Origin: JAKAWQ01 sp963840545
GTDB taxonomy: Bacteria; Pseudomonadota; Alphaproteobacteria; Acetobacterales; Acetobacteraceae
Length of the DNA stretch: 64,000 bases
Reading direction: 5' to 3'
Assembly: GCA_963840545.1 (NCBI GenBank)
Contig: CAWIZE010000012.1
Span: forward strand, 1-64,000
Shown: one piece after another, positions 36,492 to 44,718 of the stretch
How the letters are laid out: the number at the start of each line of letters is the position of its first letter
Numbering within the stretch: position 1 is the first letter of the stretch
The notes under the pieces: generated by a model
What the model was told of the DNA's origin: nothing
The model's input: only the letters and a program-made list of their open reading frames with translations
The model's database searches: none
Made by a program: the position numbers and the translations under genes

Positions 36492-38171
36492 ATGCCGAGC
36501 TATCAGTACGTCTATGTGATGCGCGAGCTGACCAAGGCCTATCCCGGCGGCCGGGAGGTCTTCCGCGGCATCACCCTCTCCTTCCTGCCGGGGGTGAAGA
36601 TCGGCGTGCTCGGCGCCAACGGCGCCGGCAAGTCCACGCTGCTCCGCATCATGGCAGGCCTCGATCGCGACTTCGGCGGCGAGGCCTGGGCAGCGGAGGC
36701 GGCGCGGGTCGGCTATCTGCCGCAGGAGCCGGTGCTCGATCCCGAGCGCACCGTCGGCGAAACGGTCGCCGCGGCCTTCGGCCCGCTCAAGCAGGCGCTC
36801 GATCGCTTCAACGCCGTCTCCGAGCGCTTCGCCGAGCCGCTCGACGAGGAGGAGATGAACGCTCTCCTCGCCGAGCAGGCGAACCTGCAGGAGCGGATCG
36901 ACGCCGAGGACGGCTGGGAGCTCGACCGGCGCATCGAGATCGCGCTCGACGCGCTGCGCTGCCCGCCGGCCGGGCAGAAGGTGGAGACGCTCTCGGGCGG
37001 CGAGCGACGGCGGGTGGCGCTCTGCCGGCTGCTCCTCGAGAAGCCGGACCTGCTGCTGCTCGACGAGCCGACCAACCATCTCGACGCCGAGAGCGTGGCC
37101 TGGCTCGAGCGCACGCTCCGCACCTATACGGGCACCGTTCTCGTGGTGACGCACGACCGCTATTTCCTCGACAATGTCACCGGCTGGATCCTCGAGATCG
37201 AACGCGGGCGCGGTATCCCGTTCGAGGGCAACTACTCGGCCTGGCTCGGGCAGAAGCGGGCGCGGCTGCTCCAGGAAGAGAAGGAGGAGAGCGCGCGGGC
37301 CCGGGCGCTGGCGGCCGAGCGCGAGTGGATCTCCGCCTCGCCGCGGGCACGACAGGCGAAATCGAAGGCGCGCATCGCGCAGTACGAGGTGATGGTGGCG
37401 CAATCGGAGGCGCGCGTGACGAACGGCGCGGAGATCACGATCCCGCCCGGACCCCGGCTCGGCGCGACGGTGATCGAGGCGGCAAACCTCACCAAATCGC
37501 TCGGCGAGCGGATGCTGATCGAGGATCTCTCCTTCAGCCTGCCGCCGGGTGGCATCGTCGGGGTGATCGGTCCGAACGGCGCCGGCAAGACCACGCTCTT
37601 CCGGATGATCGTCGGCGAGGAGAAGCCGGATCAGGGCAGCCTCACGCTCGGCGAGACCGTGCGCCTCGGCTACGTGGACCAGTCGCGCGAATCGCTCGAT
37701 CCGGCGAAGACGGTGTGGGAAGAGATCAGCGGCGGCGCGGATGTCGTGGCGCTCGGCAAGCGCTCGATGCCCTCGCGCGCCTATGTGAGCGCGTTCAATT
37801 TCCGCGGCGCCGACCAGCAGAAGCGGGTGGGAGACCTCTCGGGCGGGGAGCGCAACCGGGTGCACCTCGCGAAGATCCTCAAGTCGGGCGCCAATGTGAT
37901 CCTGCTCGACGAGCCGACCAACGATCTCGATGTGGAGACGCTCCGCGCGCTCGAGGAGGCGCTGATCGCGTTCGCGGGCTCGGCGGTGATCGTCAGCCAC
38001 GACCGCTGGTTCCTCGACCGGCTGGCCACGCACATCCTCGCCTTCGAGGGTGATAGCCATGTCGAATGGTTTGCCGGCAATTTTCAGGACTACGAGGCGG
38101 ACAAGTGCCGCCGCCTCGGGCCGGAGGCGATCGAGCCGCACCGGCTGCGCTATCGCCCGATCACCCGCTGA
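36492..38171 (+). CDS. ettA: Energy-dependent translational throttle EttA (ABC-F)
   Basis: A soluble ABC-F ATPase that binds the ribosomal E site and gates entry into elongation according to the ATP/ADP ratio. The 559-residue protein has two ABC modules. Module 1 has GANGAGKST, LSGGERRRVALCRLL and LLLLDEPTNHLDAESVAWLE. Module 2 has GPNGAGKTT, LSGGERNRVHLAKIL and VILLDEPTNDLDVETLRALE. A charged linker around residues 250-310 (RARLLQEEKEESARARAL) joins them. The length matches EttA rather than other ABC-F types. ATG 36492 gives the family N terminus. It converges on the kinase gene 19 bases away. Confidence 0.95.
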   Translation: MPSYQYVYVMRELTKAYPGGREVFRGITLSFLPGVKIGVLGANGAGKSTLLRIMAGLDRDFGGEAWAAEAARVGYLPQEPVLDPERTVGETVAAAFGPLKQALDRFNAVSERFAEPLDEEEMNALLAEQANLQERIDAEDGWELDRRIEIALDALRCPPAGQKVETLSGGERRRVALCRLLLEKPDLLLLDEPTNHLDAESVAWLERTLRTYTGTVLVVTHDRYFLDNVTGWILEIERGRGIPFEGNYSAWLGQKRARLLQEEKEESARARALAAEREWISASPRARQAKSKARIAQYEVMVAQSEARVTNGAEITIPPGPRLGATVIEAANLTKSLGERMLIEDLSFSLPPGGIVGVIGPNGAGKTTLFRMIVGEEKPDQGSLTLGETVRLGYVDQSRESLDPAKTVWEEISGGADVVALGKRSMPSRAYVSAFNFRGADQQKRVGDLSGGERNRVHLAKILKSGANVILLDEPTNDLDVETLRALEEALIAFAGSAVIVSHDRWFLDRLATHILAFEGDSHVEWFAGNFQDYEADKCRRLGPEAIEPHRLRYRPITR

Positions 38172-38190
38172 GCCGCATCATCCGGCCGGC

Positions 38191-39525
38191 TCACGCCGGC
38201 AGGCGGATGCGCGCGCGCAACCCCCCGAGCGGGCTTTCCTCAAGCATTATCTCGCCGCCATGGGCGCGGACGATGTCGCGGGCGATGGCCAGGCCGAGGC
38301 CGGTGCCGCCCGCGGCGCCGCTCTGGAAGGGGCGGAACATGACCTCGCGCCGCTCGGGCGCGATGCCTGGCCCGTCATCATCCACCGTCACCTGAACGCT
38401 GCGGGTCGAAAGCCGGGCGGCGGAGAGCGTGATCCGGCGCGCATGGCGCTGCGCGTTGTCGACCAGGTTGGTGATGGCGCGGCGTAGGGCGTCCGGACGC
38501 AGGGGAAGGGTAAGATCACGCGGCGTCTCGAGGCGGACATTTGCACCGGTGCGCCGGGCGCCGGCGGCGACCTCCTCAAGCATCCGCGAGAGATCGACCG
38601 GGCGTACCTGCTCGATCCCCTCGCCGCGGGCGAAGGCGAGATAGCCTTCGACCAGCCGCTCCATCTCCTCGAGATCGGCGGTCATCGCAGCGATATCCGA
38701 GGCCAGCTCCGGTCGCGGCGGCAGCATCGCCAGCGCCAGGCGCAGGCGGGTGAGCGGCGTGCGCAGATCGTGCGAAACCCCGGCCAGAAGCTCGGTGCGC
38801 TGGGCAAGAAAGCGGCGAATCCGTTCCTGCATCCGATTGAAGGCCGAGGCGGCGCGGCGTACCTCGATCGCCCCCTCGGGCTTGATCGCACCCTGGTCGC
38901 GCCCCATGCCGAAGGCTTCCGCCGCCGCCGCAAGGCGGCGGATCGCGCGCACCTGGTTGCGCATGAAAAGAGAGGCAATACCGAACAGCAGCACCGAGGT
39001 GCCGACCACCCAGGCGAGGAACACATAGATCGTGCCGGCGTAGAGCCGCTTGTGCGGCACCGAGATCCTGAGCACGCCGTCCGGAAGCTGCACACGCAGG
39101 GTCACCGGCTTCGGATTGGCCGCCCAAACCATGGTGAAGGGCCGGTGCACAAGCTGCTGCATGGCGCCCGCGAGGTCGTTGTCGATCGGCCCCAGCACGT
39201 TGGGCGCAGGCCGCGGCGCGAGCCGCGCCCCCGGCTCGAAGCTCATCGCAAGCTCGAGGTTCTCACGCGCGAAACGCAAGACGGCCGCGCGGTCTGACGG
39301 ATCTGTCCGGTGCTCGAACATGCGGGCCGCGAGCGCCACTTCGCCGGCGACCGCGCCGGTCAGCCGCCGCGAGATCAGGCTGAGATGGCTGCCGTAGAAG
39401 ATCTGCAGCGTGACCGCCTCGAGCAGGACGAGCGGCAGCAGGATCATCAGGAGACTGCGCCCGAGCAGCGAACGCGGCAGCACGCGGCGCAGCAGCCGTT
39501 CGGGCACCGGCAGGGCGATCCGCAT
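38191..39525 (-). CDS. EnvZ-like sensor histidine kinase
   Basis: A 444-residue membrane kinase of the EnvZ subfamily. TM1 lies at about 20-42, a periplasmic loop follows to about 165, TM2 is at about 168-190, and then a HAMP linker. The H-box is AGVSHDLRTPLTRLRL (His phosphorylated). An N-box, ITNLVDNAQRHA, then DDDGPGIAPERREVMF and GGTGLGLAIARDIV complete the ATPase domain. Its start overlaps the regulator gene's stop by one base, so the two form a classic two-component pair. The signal is unknown; EnvZ relatives respond to osmolarity or acid. Confidence 0.92.
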   Translation of the reverse strand: MRIALPVPERLLRRVLPRSLLGRSLLMILLPLVLLEAVTLQIFYGSHLSLISRRLTGAVAGEVALAARMFEHRTDPSDRAAVLRFARENLELAMSFEPGARLAPRPAPNVLGPIDNDLAGAMQQLVHRPFTMVWAANPKPVTLRVQLPDGVLRISVPHKRLYAGTIYVFLAWVVGTSVLLFGIASLFMRNQVRAIRRLAAAAEAFGMGRDQGAIKPEGAIEVRRAASAFNRMQERIRRFLAQRTELLAGVSHDLRTPLTRLRLALAMLPPRPELASDIAAMTADLEEMERLVEGYLAFARGEGIEQVRPVDLSRMLEEVAAGARRTGANVRLETPRDLTLPLRPDALRRAITNLVDNAQRHARRITLSAARLSTRSVQVTVDDDGPGIAPERREVMFRPFQSGAAGGTGLGLAIARDIVRAHGGEIMLEESPLGGLRARIRLPA

Positions 39526-40217
39526 CAGATGCCCGGCTTCAGCACGTAGCCGCGCCCACGCACGGTGTGCAGGAAGCGCGGCTCCCGTGGATCGGCCTCG
39601 ATCTTGCGGCGCAGCCGCGTCACCTGGACATCGATCGCCCGCTCGCTCGCATCCTCCATGCCGAGCGCGGCGGCAATCTCCTCGCGCGAGAGCACCTCGT
39701 TCGGCTTGCGGGCGAGTGCGGTGAGCAGCGCCGCCTCTCCCCCGGTCAAGCGGATCGTGCCGGCGTCGGTCGTGAGCTCGGCGCGCTCGAGGTCGAATAC
39801 GGCGTCCCCGAGCGGCAACGGCCCGGCCGACGGCTCGCCCTGAGCTGTCCGCCGGAGGAGAGCCCGGATGCGCAGCACGAGTTCGCGCGGGTCAAAGGGC
39901 TTCGGCAGGTAGTCGTCGGCCCCGGCCTCGAACCCGGCGACGCGATCATCCGGTCCGCCGCGGGCGCTGAGCAGCAGGACCGGCAGCTCGCGAGCGTGGT
40001 CCCGGTGCAGCAACTCGGCAAGCTGAAGGCCCGATTCCCCCGGCATCATGACATCGAGCACCATCAGATCGGGCCTGAGAAAGCCGAGCTTCTCCCGCGC
40101 CTCGGCCGCGTTCTCCGCCACCGTCACGCGAAATCCATGCTCGGTGAGGTAACGCGAGAGCAACCCGCGCAGCCGTGCGTCGTCATCCACGACCAGGATG
40201 TGGGCATCGTCCGCCAC
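39525..40217 (-). CDS. OmpR-family response regulator
   Basis: The 230-residue partner of the EnvZ-like kinase. The receiver domain starts HILVVDDDARLRG, has the phospho-acceptor D in LMVLDVMMPGESGLQ at about residue 54, and the conserved K in DDYLPKPFDP. The C-terminal winged helix (LTGGEAALLTALARKPNEVL, then VTRLRRKIEADPREPRFLHT and VRGRGYVL) binds DNA. The MarR gene lies 24 bases upstream on the same strand. A MarR plus OmpR pair resembles the petP-petR arrangement of Rhodobacter, though here it is not next to the pet genes. Confidence 0.93.
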   Translation of the reverse strand: MADDAHILVVDDDARLRGLLSRYLTEHGFRVTVAENAAEAREKLGFLRPDLMVLDVMMPGESGLQLAELLHRDHARELPVLLLSARGGPDDRVAGFEAGADDYLPKPFDPRELVLRIRALLRRTAQGEPSAGPLPLGDAVFDLERAELTTDAGTIRLTGGEAALLTALARKPNEVLSREEIAAALGMEDASERAIDVQVTRLRRKIEADPREPRFLHTVRGRGYVLKPGI

Positions 40218-40241
40218 GGCCGCCCGGCCCCGGCCCGGCGT

Positions 40242-40826
40242 TCAGGCAGGACGGGCGCGCGGCTCGCGCGCCGCCTGCTCGGCGCCGTCCATGTAGGCGC
40301 GTGCCAGCTCGTCCATGATCCCCCGCATGACCCGGCGAAACCCCTCCACCGCAGCGCCTCCGGCCTCGCGGTAGGCGCAGGCGAGGCGCTCGCGCTGCCG
40401 CTCGAACAGCTGCCGCTCGAGCGCCATCCCCGGCGGCGTCAGCGAAAGGCGGCGCTGCCGCCGGTCCGCCCGGCCGGGAGTCTGCATCACATAGCCGCGG
40501 GTGACGAGAAGCGAGAGCACGCGGCCCAGCGACTGCTTGGTGATGCGAAGGATAGCCAGGAGCTCGCTCACGCTGATGCCGGGATTGCGGCCGATGAAGT
40601 GCAGCGCCCGATGGTGCGCGCGCCCGAGACCCAGCTCCGCAAGCACCAGGTCGGCGGCGTTCGTGAAGTCGCGATAGGCAAAAAACAGCAAATCCTGGGC
40701 AAGCCGCATCTCCTCCTCGCGAAGGAAAAGGAGATTGGCCCCTGCCGCCGGCACCGCGGCCGCGGCGGGCGAAAGGGCGGGCGGACGGGCGGGCGGATCG
40801 CCTTTCCGGTCGGACATGGCAGGCAT
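40242..40826 (-). CDS. MarR family transcriptional regulator (PetP-like)
   Basis: A 194-residue winged-helix regulator. The core LGRAHHRALHFIGRNPGISVS, then LLAILRITKQSLGRVLSLLVTR (helix-turn-helix) and PGRADRRQRRLSLTPPG (wing) fit MarR. The ATG at 40826 or 40817 follows an alanine/proline-rich N terminus, and the frame is open above. It precedes the OmpR/EnvZ pair and is divergent from ilvE. MarR proteins often bind palindromes in their own divergent promoter; one is present at 40892-40906. Confidence 0.88.
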   Translation of the reverse strand: MPAMSDRKGDPPARPPALSPAAAAVPAAGANLLFLREEEMRLAQDLLFFAYRDFTNAADLVLAELGLGRAHHRALHFIGRNPGISVSELLAILRITKQSLGRVLSLLVTRGYVMQTPGRADRRQRRLSLTPPGMALERQLFERQRERLACAYREAGGAAVEGFRRVMRGIMDELARAYMDGAEQAAREPRARPA

Positions 40827-40850
40827 ACCCGAAATATTATGGCAGGTTCG

Positions 40851-40879
40851 TTGACTTATTATGCTCCGGCTTTTACCGT
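40851..40879 (+). promoter_or_regulatory. Possible promoter of ilvE
   Basis: TTGACT at 40851-40856, a 17-base spacer, TACCGT at 40874-40879. The -35 is strong and the -10 weak. The ATG is 40 bases beyond. It sits in the 92-base region shared with the divergent MarR gene. Confidence 0.3.
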
Positions 40880-40891
40880 CCCGCAAGTCAG

Positions 40892-40906
40892 AGCAACAAT
40901 ATTGCT
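40892..40906. promoter_or_regulatory. Palindrome between the MarR gene and ilvE
   Basis: AGCAA (40892-40896) and TTGCT (40902-40906) are perfect arms around CAATA, with an inner CAATATTG palindrome (40897-40904). It is AT-rich in a GC-rich region. A similar GAAATATTATGGC stretch lies at 40831-40843. It is a candidate operator for the divergent MarR regulator. Confidence 0.4.
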
Positions 40907-40918
40907 GGAAACTGGTCC

Positions 40919-41818
40919 ATGACGCTCGTTCCTTTCGACGACCGTGACGGCACCATCTGGTGGGACGGCGCCCTGATCCCCTGGCGGGATGCCAAGCTGC
41001 ACGTCCTCTCCCACGGGCTGCATTATGCGAGCGCGGTGTTCGAGGGCGAAAGGGCCTATGGCGGCACGATCTTCCGCCTGCGCGCCCACACCGAGCGGCT
41101 GCTGGACTCCGGCCGGCTGCTCGGCTTCGCGATTCCCTGGAGTGCCGAGGAGATCGACGCGGCCTGCAATGCCGTGCTGCGGGCCAACGCCCTCTCGGAC
41201 GCCTATGTGCGGCCGATCGCCTGGCGCGGGTCCGAGCAGCTTGCCGTGGCGGCGCAGCAGACCCGGATTCACCTCACGATCGCCGCCTGGCCGTGGCCCA
41301 ACCTGTTCGGCGCCGAACGGCTCAAGGGCGTCACGCTCGGCATCGCACGCTGGAAGCGGCCATCGCCGGAGACCGCGCCCACCGCTTCGAAGGCGGCCGG
41401 GCTCTACATGATCGGGACGCTCGCCAAGCACGAGGCGGAGGCGGCGGGATTCGACGACGCGCTGATGTATGACTGGCGGGGCCGCGTTGCCGAAGCCACC
41501 GGAGCCAACGTCTTCTTCGTCATCGACGGCGCGCTGCACACGCCTGCCCCGGAAGGCTTCCTGGACGGCATCACCCGCCGCACGGTGATGAGCCTGGCGC
41601 GGCACCGGCAGATCCAGGTCGTCGAGCGGGCGATCCTGCCCGAGGAACTCGGGAATGCGAGCGAGGTGCTGCTCGCCGGCACCGCCGCGGAGGTGACGCC
41701 GGTGCGCCGGATCGGCCCCCATAGCTACACGCCCGGGCGGATCACCGAGACCCTTCATCGGGACTTCGAGGCGCTGGTCCGCCTGCCGCCCGAAGAGGTG
41801 GCACGCCGCGCCGCCTGA
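40919..41818 (+). CDS. ilvE: Branched-chain amino acid aminotransferase
   Basis: A PLP enzyme, class IV, for the last step of leucine, isoleucine and valine synthesis. The 299-residue protein has HVLSHGLHYASAVFEGERAY at 28-47, the PLP-binding K158 in APTASKAAGLYMIG, the DDALMYDWRGRVAEATGANV block, and the C-terminal LLAGTAAEVTPVRRI segment that binds the cofactor phosphate. It is divergent from the MarR-OmpR-EnvZ cluster, a neighbourhood seen widely in alphaproteobacteria. Confidence 0.94.
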   Translation: MTLVPFDDRDGTIWWDGALIPWRDAKLHVLSHGLHYASAVFEGERAYGGTIFRLRAHTERLLDSGRLLGFAIPWSAEEIDAACNAVLRANALSDAYVRPIAWRGSEQLAVAAQQTRIHLTIAAWPWPNLFGAERLKGVTLGIARWKRPSPETAPTASKAAGLYMIGTLAKHEAEAAGFDDALMYDWRGRVAEATGANVFFVIDGALHTPAPEGFLDGITRRTVMSLARHRQIQVVERAILPEELGNASEVLLAGTAAEVTPVRRIGPHSYTPGRITETLHRDFEALVRLPPEEVARRAA

Positions 41819-41823
41819 GCCTG

Positions 41824-41844
41824 CCCGCCGACAGGCCGGGCGGG
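41824..41844. terminator. Hairpin between convergent ilvE and gcdH
   Basis: CCCGCC (41824-41829) and GGCGGG (41839-41844) with a nine-base loop, six bases after the ilvE stop. A second weaker stem, CTGGA/TCCAG, lies at 41875-41896 close to the gcdH stop. Either could end transcription. Confidence 0.35.
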
Positions 41845-41912
41845 ATTGAGGCTTTGCGCGCGATTCACGCGCCCCTGGATCGCTTCGTGATTCCAGTCAG
41901 GCGCGATCCGCT

Positions 41913-43136
41913 CTAGTTCCCGAACGCCGAGAGGCCCGTCTGGGCGCGGCCGAGGATCAGCGCATGCACGTCGTGCGTGCCCTCGTAGGTATTGACCGTC
42001 TCGAGGTTCATCACGTGGCGAATCACGTGATACTCGTCAGCGATGCCGTTGGCGCCGTGCATGTCGCGGGCGAGGCGGGCGATCTCCAGCGCCTTGCCGC
42101 AGGAGTTGCGCTTGCAGAGGCTGATCATCTCCGGCGCCGCCTGCCCCTCGTCCATCAGCCGCCCGAGCCGCAGCACCGCCTGCAGCCCGAGCGCGATTTC
42201 CGTCTGCATGTCCGCGAGCTTTTTCTGGACGAGCTGCGTCGCGGCGAGCGGGCGGCCGAACATCTGCCGCCCGAGCGTGTATGACCGCGCCGCATGCCAA
42301 CAGAACTCGGCCGCACCCAGGGCACCCCAGGCAATGCCGTAGCGGGCGTTGTTGAGACAGGAGAACGGGCCTTTGAGGCCTTTCACGCCGGGGAGGAGAT
42401 TCTCTTCCGGAACGAATACGTCCTGCATCATGATCATACCGGTCGTGCTCGCGCGGAGCGAGAATTTCCCCTCTATCTTCGGAGCCGTCAGTCCGGGAAA
42501 GCCCTTCTCCAGGAGGAACCCGCGGATCTCCCCGCCATCATCCTTGGCCCAGACGAGGAAGACATCGGCGATCGGCGCGTTGGTGATCCAGGTCTTCGTG
42601 CCGTTGAGAACATATCCGCCATCGGCGCGACGCGCCCGCGTGCGCATCGCTGCGGGATCGGAGCCGGCATCGGGCTCGGTGAGGCCGAAGCAGCCGGCCA
42701 AGGCGGCGGTCCTGAGCCCCGGCAGGAAGCGCTCCTTCTGCGCCGCCGAGCCGAAGGCATCGATCGGGAACATGACGAGCGACGATTGCACCGAGAAGGC
42801 GCTGCGATAGCCGGAGTCGACGCGCTCGACCTCGCGCGCGATCAGGCCGTAGGCGACGGTGCCGATGCCGGCGCAGCCATAGCCCTCGAGGGTGGCGCCG
42901 AGAAAGCCCATCTCGCCCATCTCGTCGAGGATGGCGCGGTCGAAACGCTCGTGCCGGTTCGCCTCGATGACGCGCGGAAGAAGCTTCTTCTGGCAGTAGT
43001 CATGGGCGGCGTCGCGGATCTGCCGCTCTTCGGGGGTCAACTGCGCGTCGAGGCGAAGCGGGTCGTCCCAGGTGAAAGGGGCGAAACCGTGCCTAGCGGT
43101 GGCACCTGGCCGTGGGGTGGGCGCTTCCGGGCTCAT
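41913..43136 (-). CDS. gcdH: Glutaryl-CoA dehydrogenase (acyl-CoA dehydrogenase family)
   Basis: An FAD enzyme that oxidises and decarboxylates glutaryl-CoA to crotonyl-CoA in lysine or tryptophan breakdown. The 407-residue protein shows GCFGLTEPDAGSDPAAM, NGTKTWITNAPIADVFLVWA, the DMHGANGIADEYHVIRHVMN block and the C-terminal NTYEGTHDVHALILGRAQTG with catalytic E385. The N terminus PFTWDDPLRLDAQLTPEE and the late Glu are specific for glutaryl-CoA dehydrogenases. It faces ilvE and lies next to, but outside, the CitE/MaoC cluster. Confidence 0.93.
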   Translation of the reverse strand: MSPEAPTPRPGATARHGFAPFTWDDPLRLDAQLTPEERQIRDAAHDYCQKKLLPRVIEANRHERFDRAILDEMGEMGFLGATLEGYGCAGIGTVAYGLIAREVERVDSGYRSAFSVQSSLVMFPIDAFGSAAQKERFLPGLRTAALAGCFGLTEPDAGSDPAAMRTRARRADGGYVLNGTKTWITNAPIADVFLVWAKDDGGEIRGFLLEKGFPGLTAPKIEGKFSLRASTTGMIMMQDVFVPEENLLPGVKGLKGPFSCLNNARYGIAWGALGAAEFCWHAARSYTLGRQMFGRPLAATQLVQKKLADMQTEIALGLQAVLRLGRLMDEGQAAPEMISLCKRNSCGKALEIARLARDMHGANGIADEYHVIRHVMNLETVNTYEGTHDVHALILGRAQTGLSAFGN

Positions 43137-43149
43137 CGCGGGATCGCGG

Positions 43150-44718
43150 TTATGGCTCGCTCTCGGAGGGGCTGAGCCCGCGTGCGTCGACGCGCATGAA
43201 AGCGGGCACGTCGGCGCCGAAGCCGACGACCGGCCGGGCGGGCCCCGGCGGGGCCGGCTCGCGTGGCGCCGGATCCGGAGCGCGGCGGCTGACGGGGCGG
43301 GACGCGGACGCCAGAGGGCGGGGTGACGGCGCGGACGCGGGCTTGGGCGCTGGCCTCGGCGCCCGTGCCCGAGCGGGTGCGGGTGCGGGTGCGGCAGGGC
43401 GGGGCTCGCTCACGGGGCGGGGCTCGCTCACGGGGCGGGGCTCGCTCACGGGGCGGGGCGGGGCGGTTCGCGCCGAACGCCCGCCGCGACGGCCGCGCGC
43501 CCTTCCCTCGTCGGCGGCCCACTCGACCGGGTCGAGGCCCTCGACCTGAAGGCGGGGGATCGCATGGCCGGTTAGCCGCTCGATCGCCTCGACGGCAAGC
43601 CGATCCGCCGGCGTGGCGAGCGTGAAGGCGCGGCCCTCGCGCCCGGCCCGTCCGGTGCGGCCGATGCGGTGAACGTAATCCTCAGCGTGGTGGGGCACGT
43701 CAAAGTTGAAGACATGGGAGAGCCCGCCGATGTCGAGGCCGCGCGCGGCAACGTCGCTGCACACCAACAGGCGGGTCTCTCCGGCACGGAACTTCTCGAG
43801 CGTCGCGAAGCGCACCGACTGCGCCATATCGCCGTGCAAGGCGCCGGCACCGAAATGGTGGCGCATGAGCGAGCGGAGCAGGATATCGACATCGCGCTTG
43901 CGGTTGCAGAAAATGAGCGCGTTCTGCACCTGCTCGACCCGGACCAGGCGGCGCAGCGCCTCGCGCTTGTCCTGCTCGGCGACCAGGGCCATCCGCTCGG
44001 TGATGGTCGCGGCGACCGAGGCCGGCCTGGCGACCGTGATTTCCTTCGGGTTGTCGAGGAAGGCATCGGCGAGGCGGCGGATCTCCGGGGCGAGGGTGGC
44101 GCTGAAGAGCAGCGTCTGCCGCCGGCGCGGCAGGAGGTTCACGATACGCTCGACATCCGGAATGAAGCCCATGTCGAGCATGCGGTCCGCCTCGTCGATG
44201 ACCAGGATATGGGTATCGGTGAGGAGGAGGCCGCCGCGTTCGAAGAGGTCGAGCAGGCGGCCCGGCGTCGCGATCAGTACGTCCACGCCGCGCGCCAGCA
44301 CTTCGCGCTGGTCGCTCACGCTCTCGCCGCCAATCAGCAGCGCGTGCGTCAGCTTCTGATACTTGCCGTACTGGACGAAATTCTCGGCGACCTGGAGGGC
44401 AAGCTCGCGCGTCGGCTCGAGGATCAGGCTGCGCGGCATGCGCGCCCGTCCGCGCGAACCGCTCAGGATGTCGATCATCGGCAGGGTGAAGCCGGCGGTC
44501 TTGCCCGTTCCGGTCTCGGCGCAGCCGAGCACGTCGCGGCCCATGAGCACGACCGGGATCGCCTGGGCCTGGATCGGTGTCGGGTGGCGATAGCCCTTCT
44601 CGGTGATCGCCCGCAGGATCGCATCCGAGAGGCCGAGGGCAGAGAAGAGCGGCGCCTCGGCAGGCGGTTCGGTGGCGTGCGCGGCCGGCTCCGCCGTGCT
44701 GACAATGGTTTCGGACAA
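43150..44718 (-). CDS. DEAD-box RNA helicase (RhlE/SrmB-like)
   Basis: An ATP-dependent RNA helicase. Numbered from the TTG at 44718 (LSETIVS, 522 residues), the Q motif runs from F25 to Q50. Walker A AETGTGKT is at 67-74, PTRELALQVAENF follows, then VIDEADRMLDMGF (motif II), LLFSATL (III), LIFCNRKRDVD, DVAARGLDIGGLSHVFNFD (V) and HRIGRTGRAGREG (VI). The tail from about 400 onwards is rich in Arg, Pro and Ala, with three identical PRPVSE repeats, likely to bind RNA. TTG with GGAAC upstream is the likely start. The same frame stays open to 45735 through a glycosyltransferase-like domain. Confidence 0.88.
   Translation of the reverse strand: MSETIVSTAEPAAHATEPPAEAPLFSALGLSDAILRAITEKGYRHPTPIQAQAIPVVLMGRDVLGCAETGTGKTAGFTLPMIDILSGSRGRARMPRSLILEPTRELALQVAENFVQYGKYQKLTHALLIGGESVSDQREVLARGVDVLIATPGRLLDLFERGGLLLTDTHILVIDEADRMLDMGFIPDVERIVNLLPRRRQTLLFSATLAPEIRRLADAFLDNPKEITVARPASVAATITERMALVAEQDKREALRRLVRVEQVQNALIFCNRKRDVDILLRSLMRHHFGAGALHGDMAQSVRFATLEKFRAGETRLLVCSDVAARGLDIGGLSHVFNFDVPHHAEDYVHRIGRTGRAGREGRAFTLATPADRLAVEAIERLTGHAIPRLQVEGLDPVEWAADEGRARGRRGGRSARTAPPRPVSEPRPVSEPRPVSEPRPAAPAPAPARARAPRPAPKPASAPSPRPLASASRPVSRRAPDPAPREPAPPGPARPVVGFGADVPAFMRVDARGLSPSESEP

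Noticed and set aside
38191..40826. MarR-OmpR-EnvZ cluster as proven petP-petR
   Set aside because: The gene types match, but the cluster is 30 kb from petBC here, so the name is not assigned.
43373..43460. Tandem repeats as a CRISPR array
   Set aside because: Units are contiguous, 18 bp, in frame in a helicase tail, with no spacers and no cas genes.
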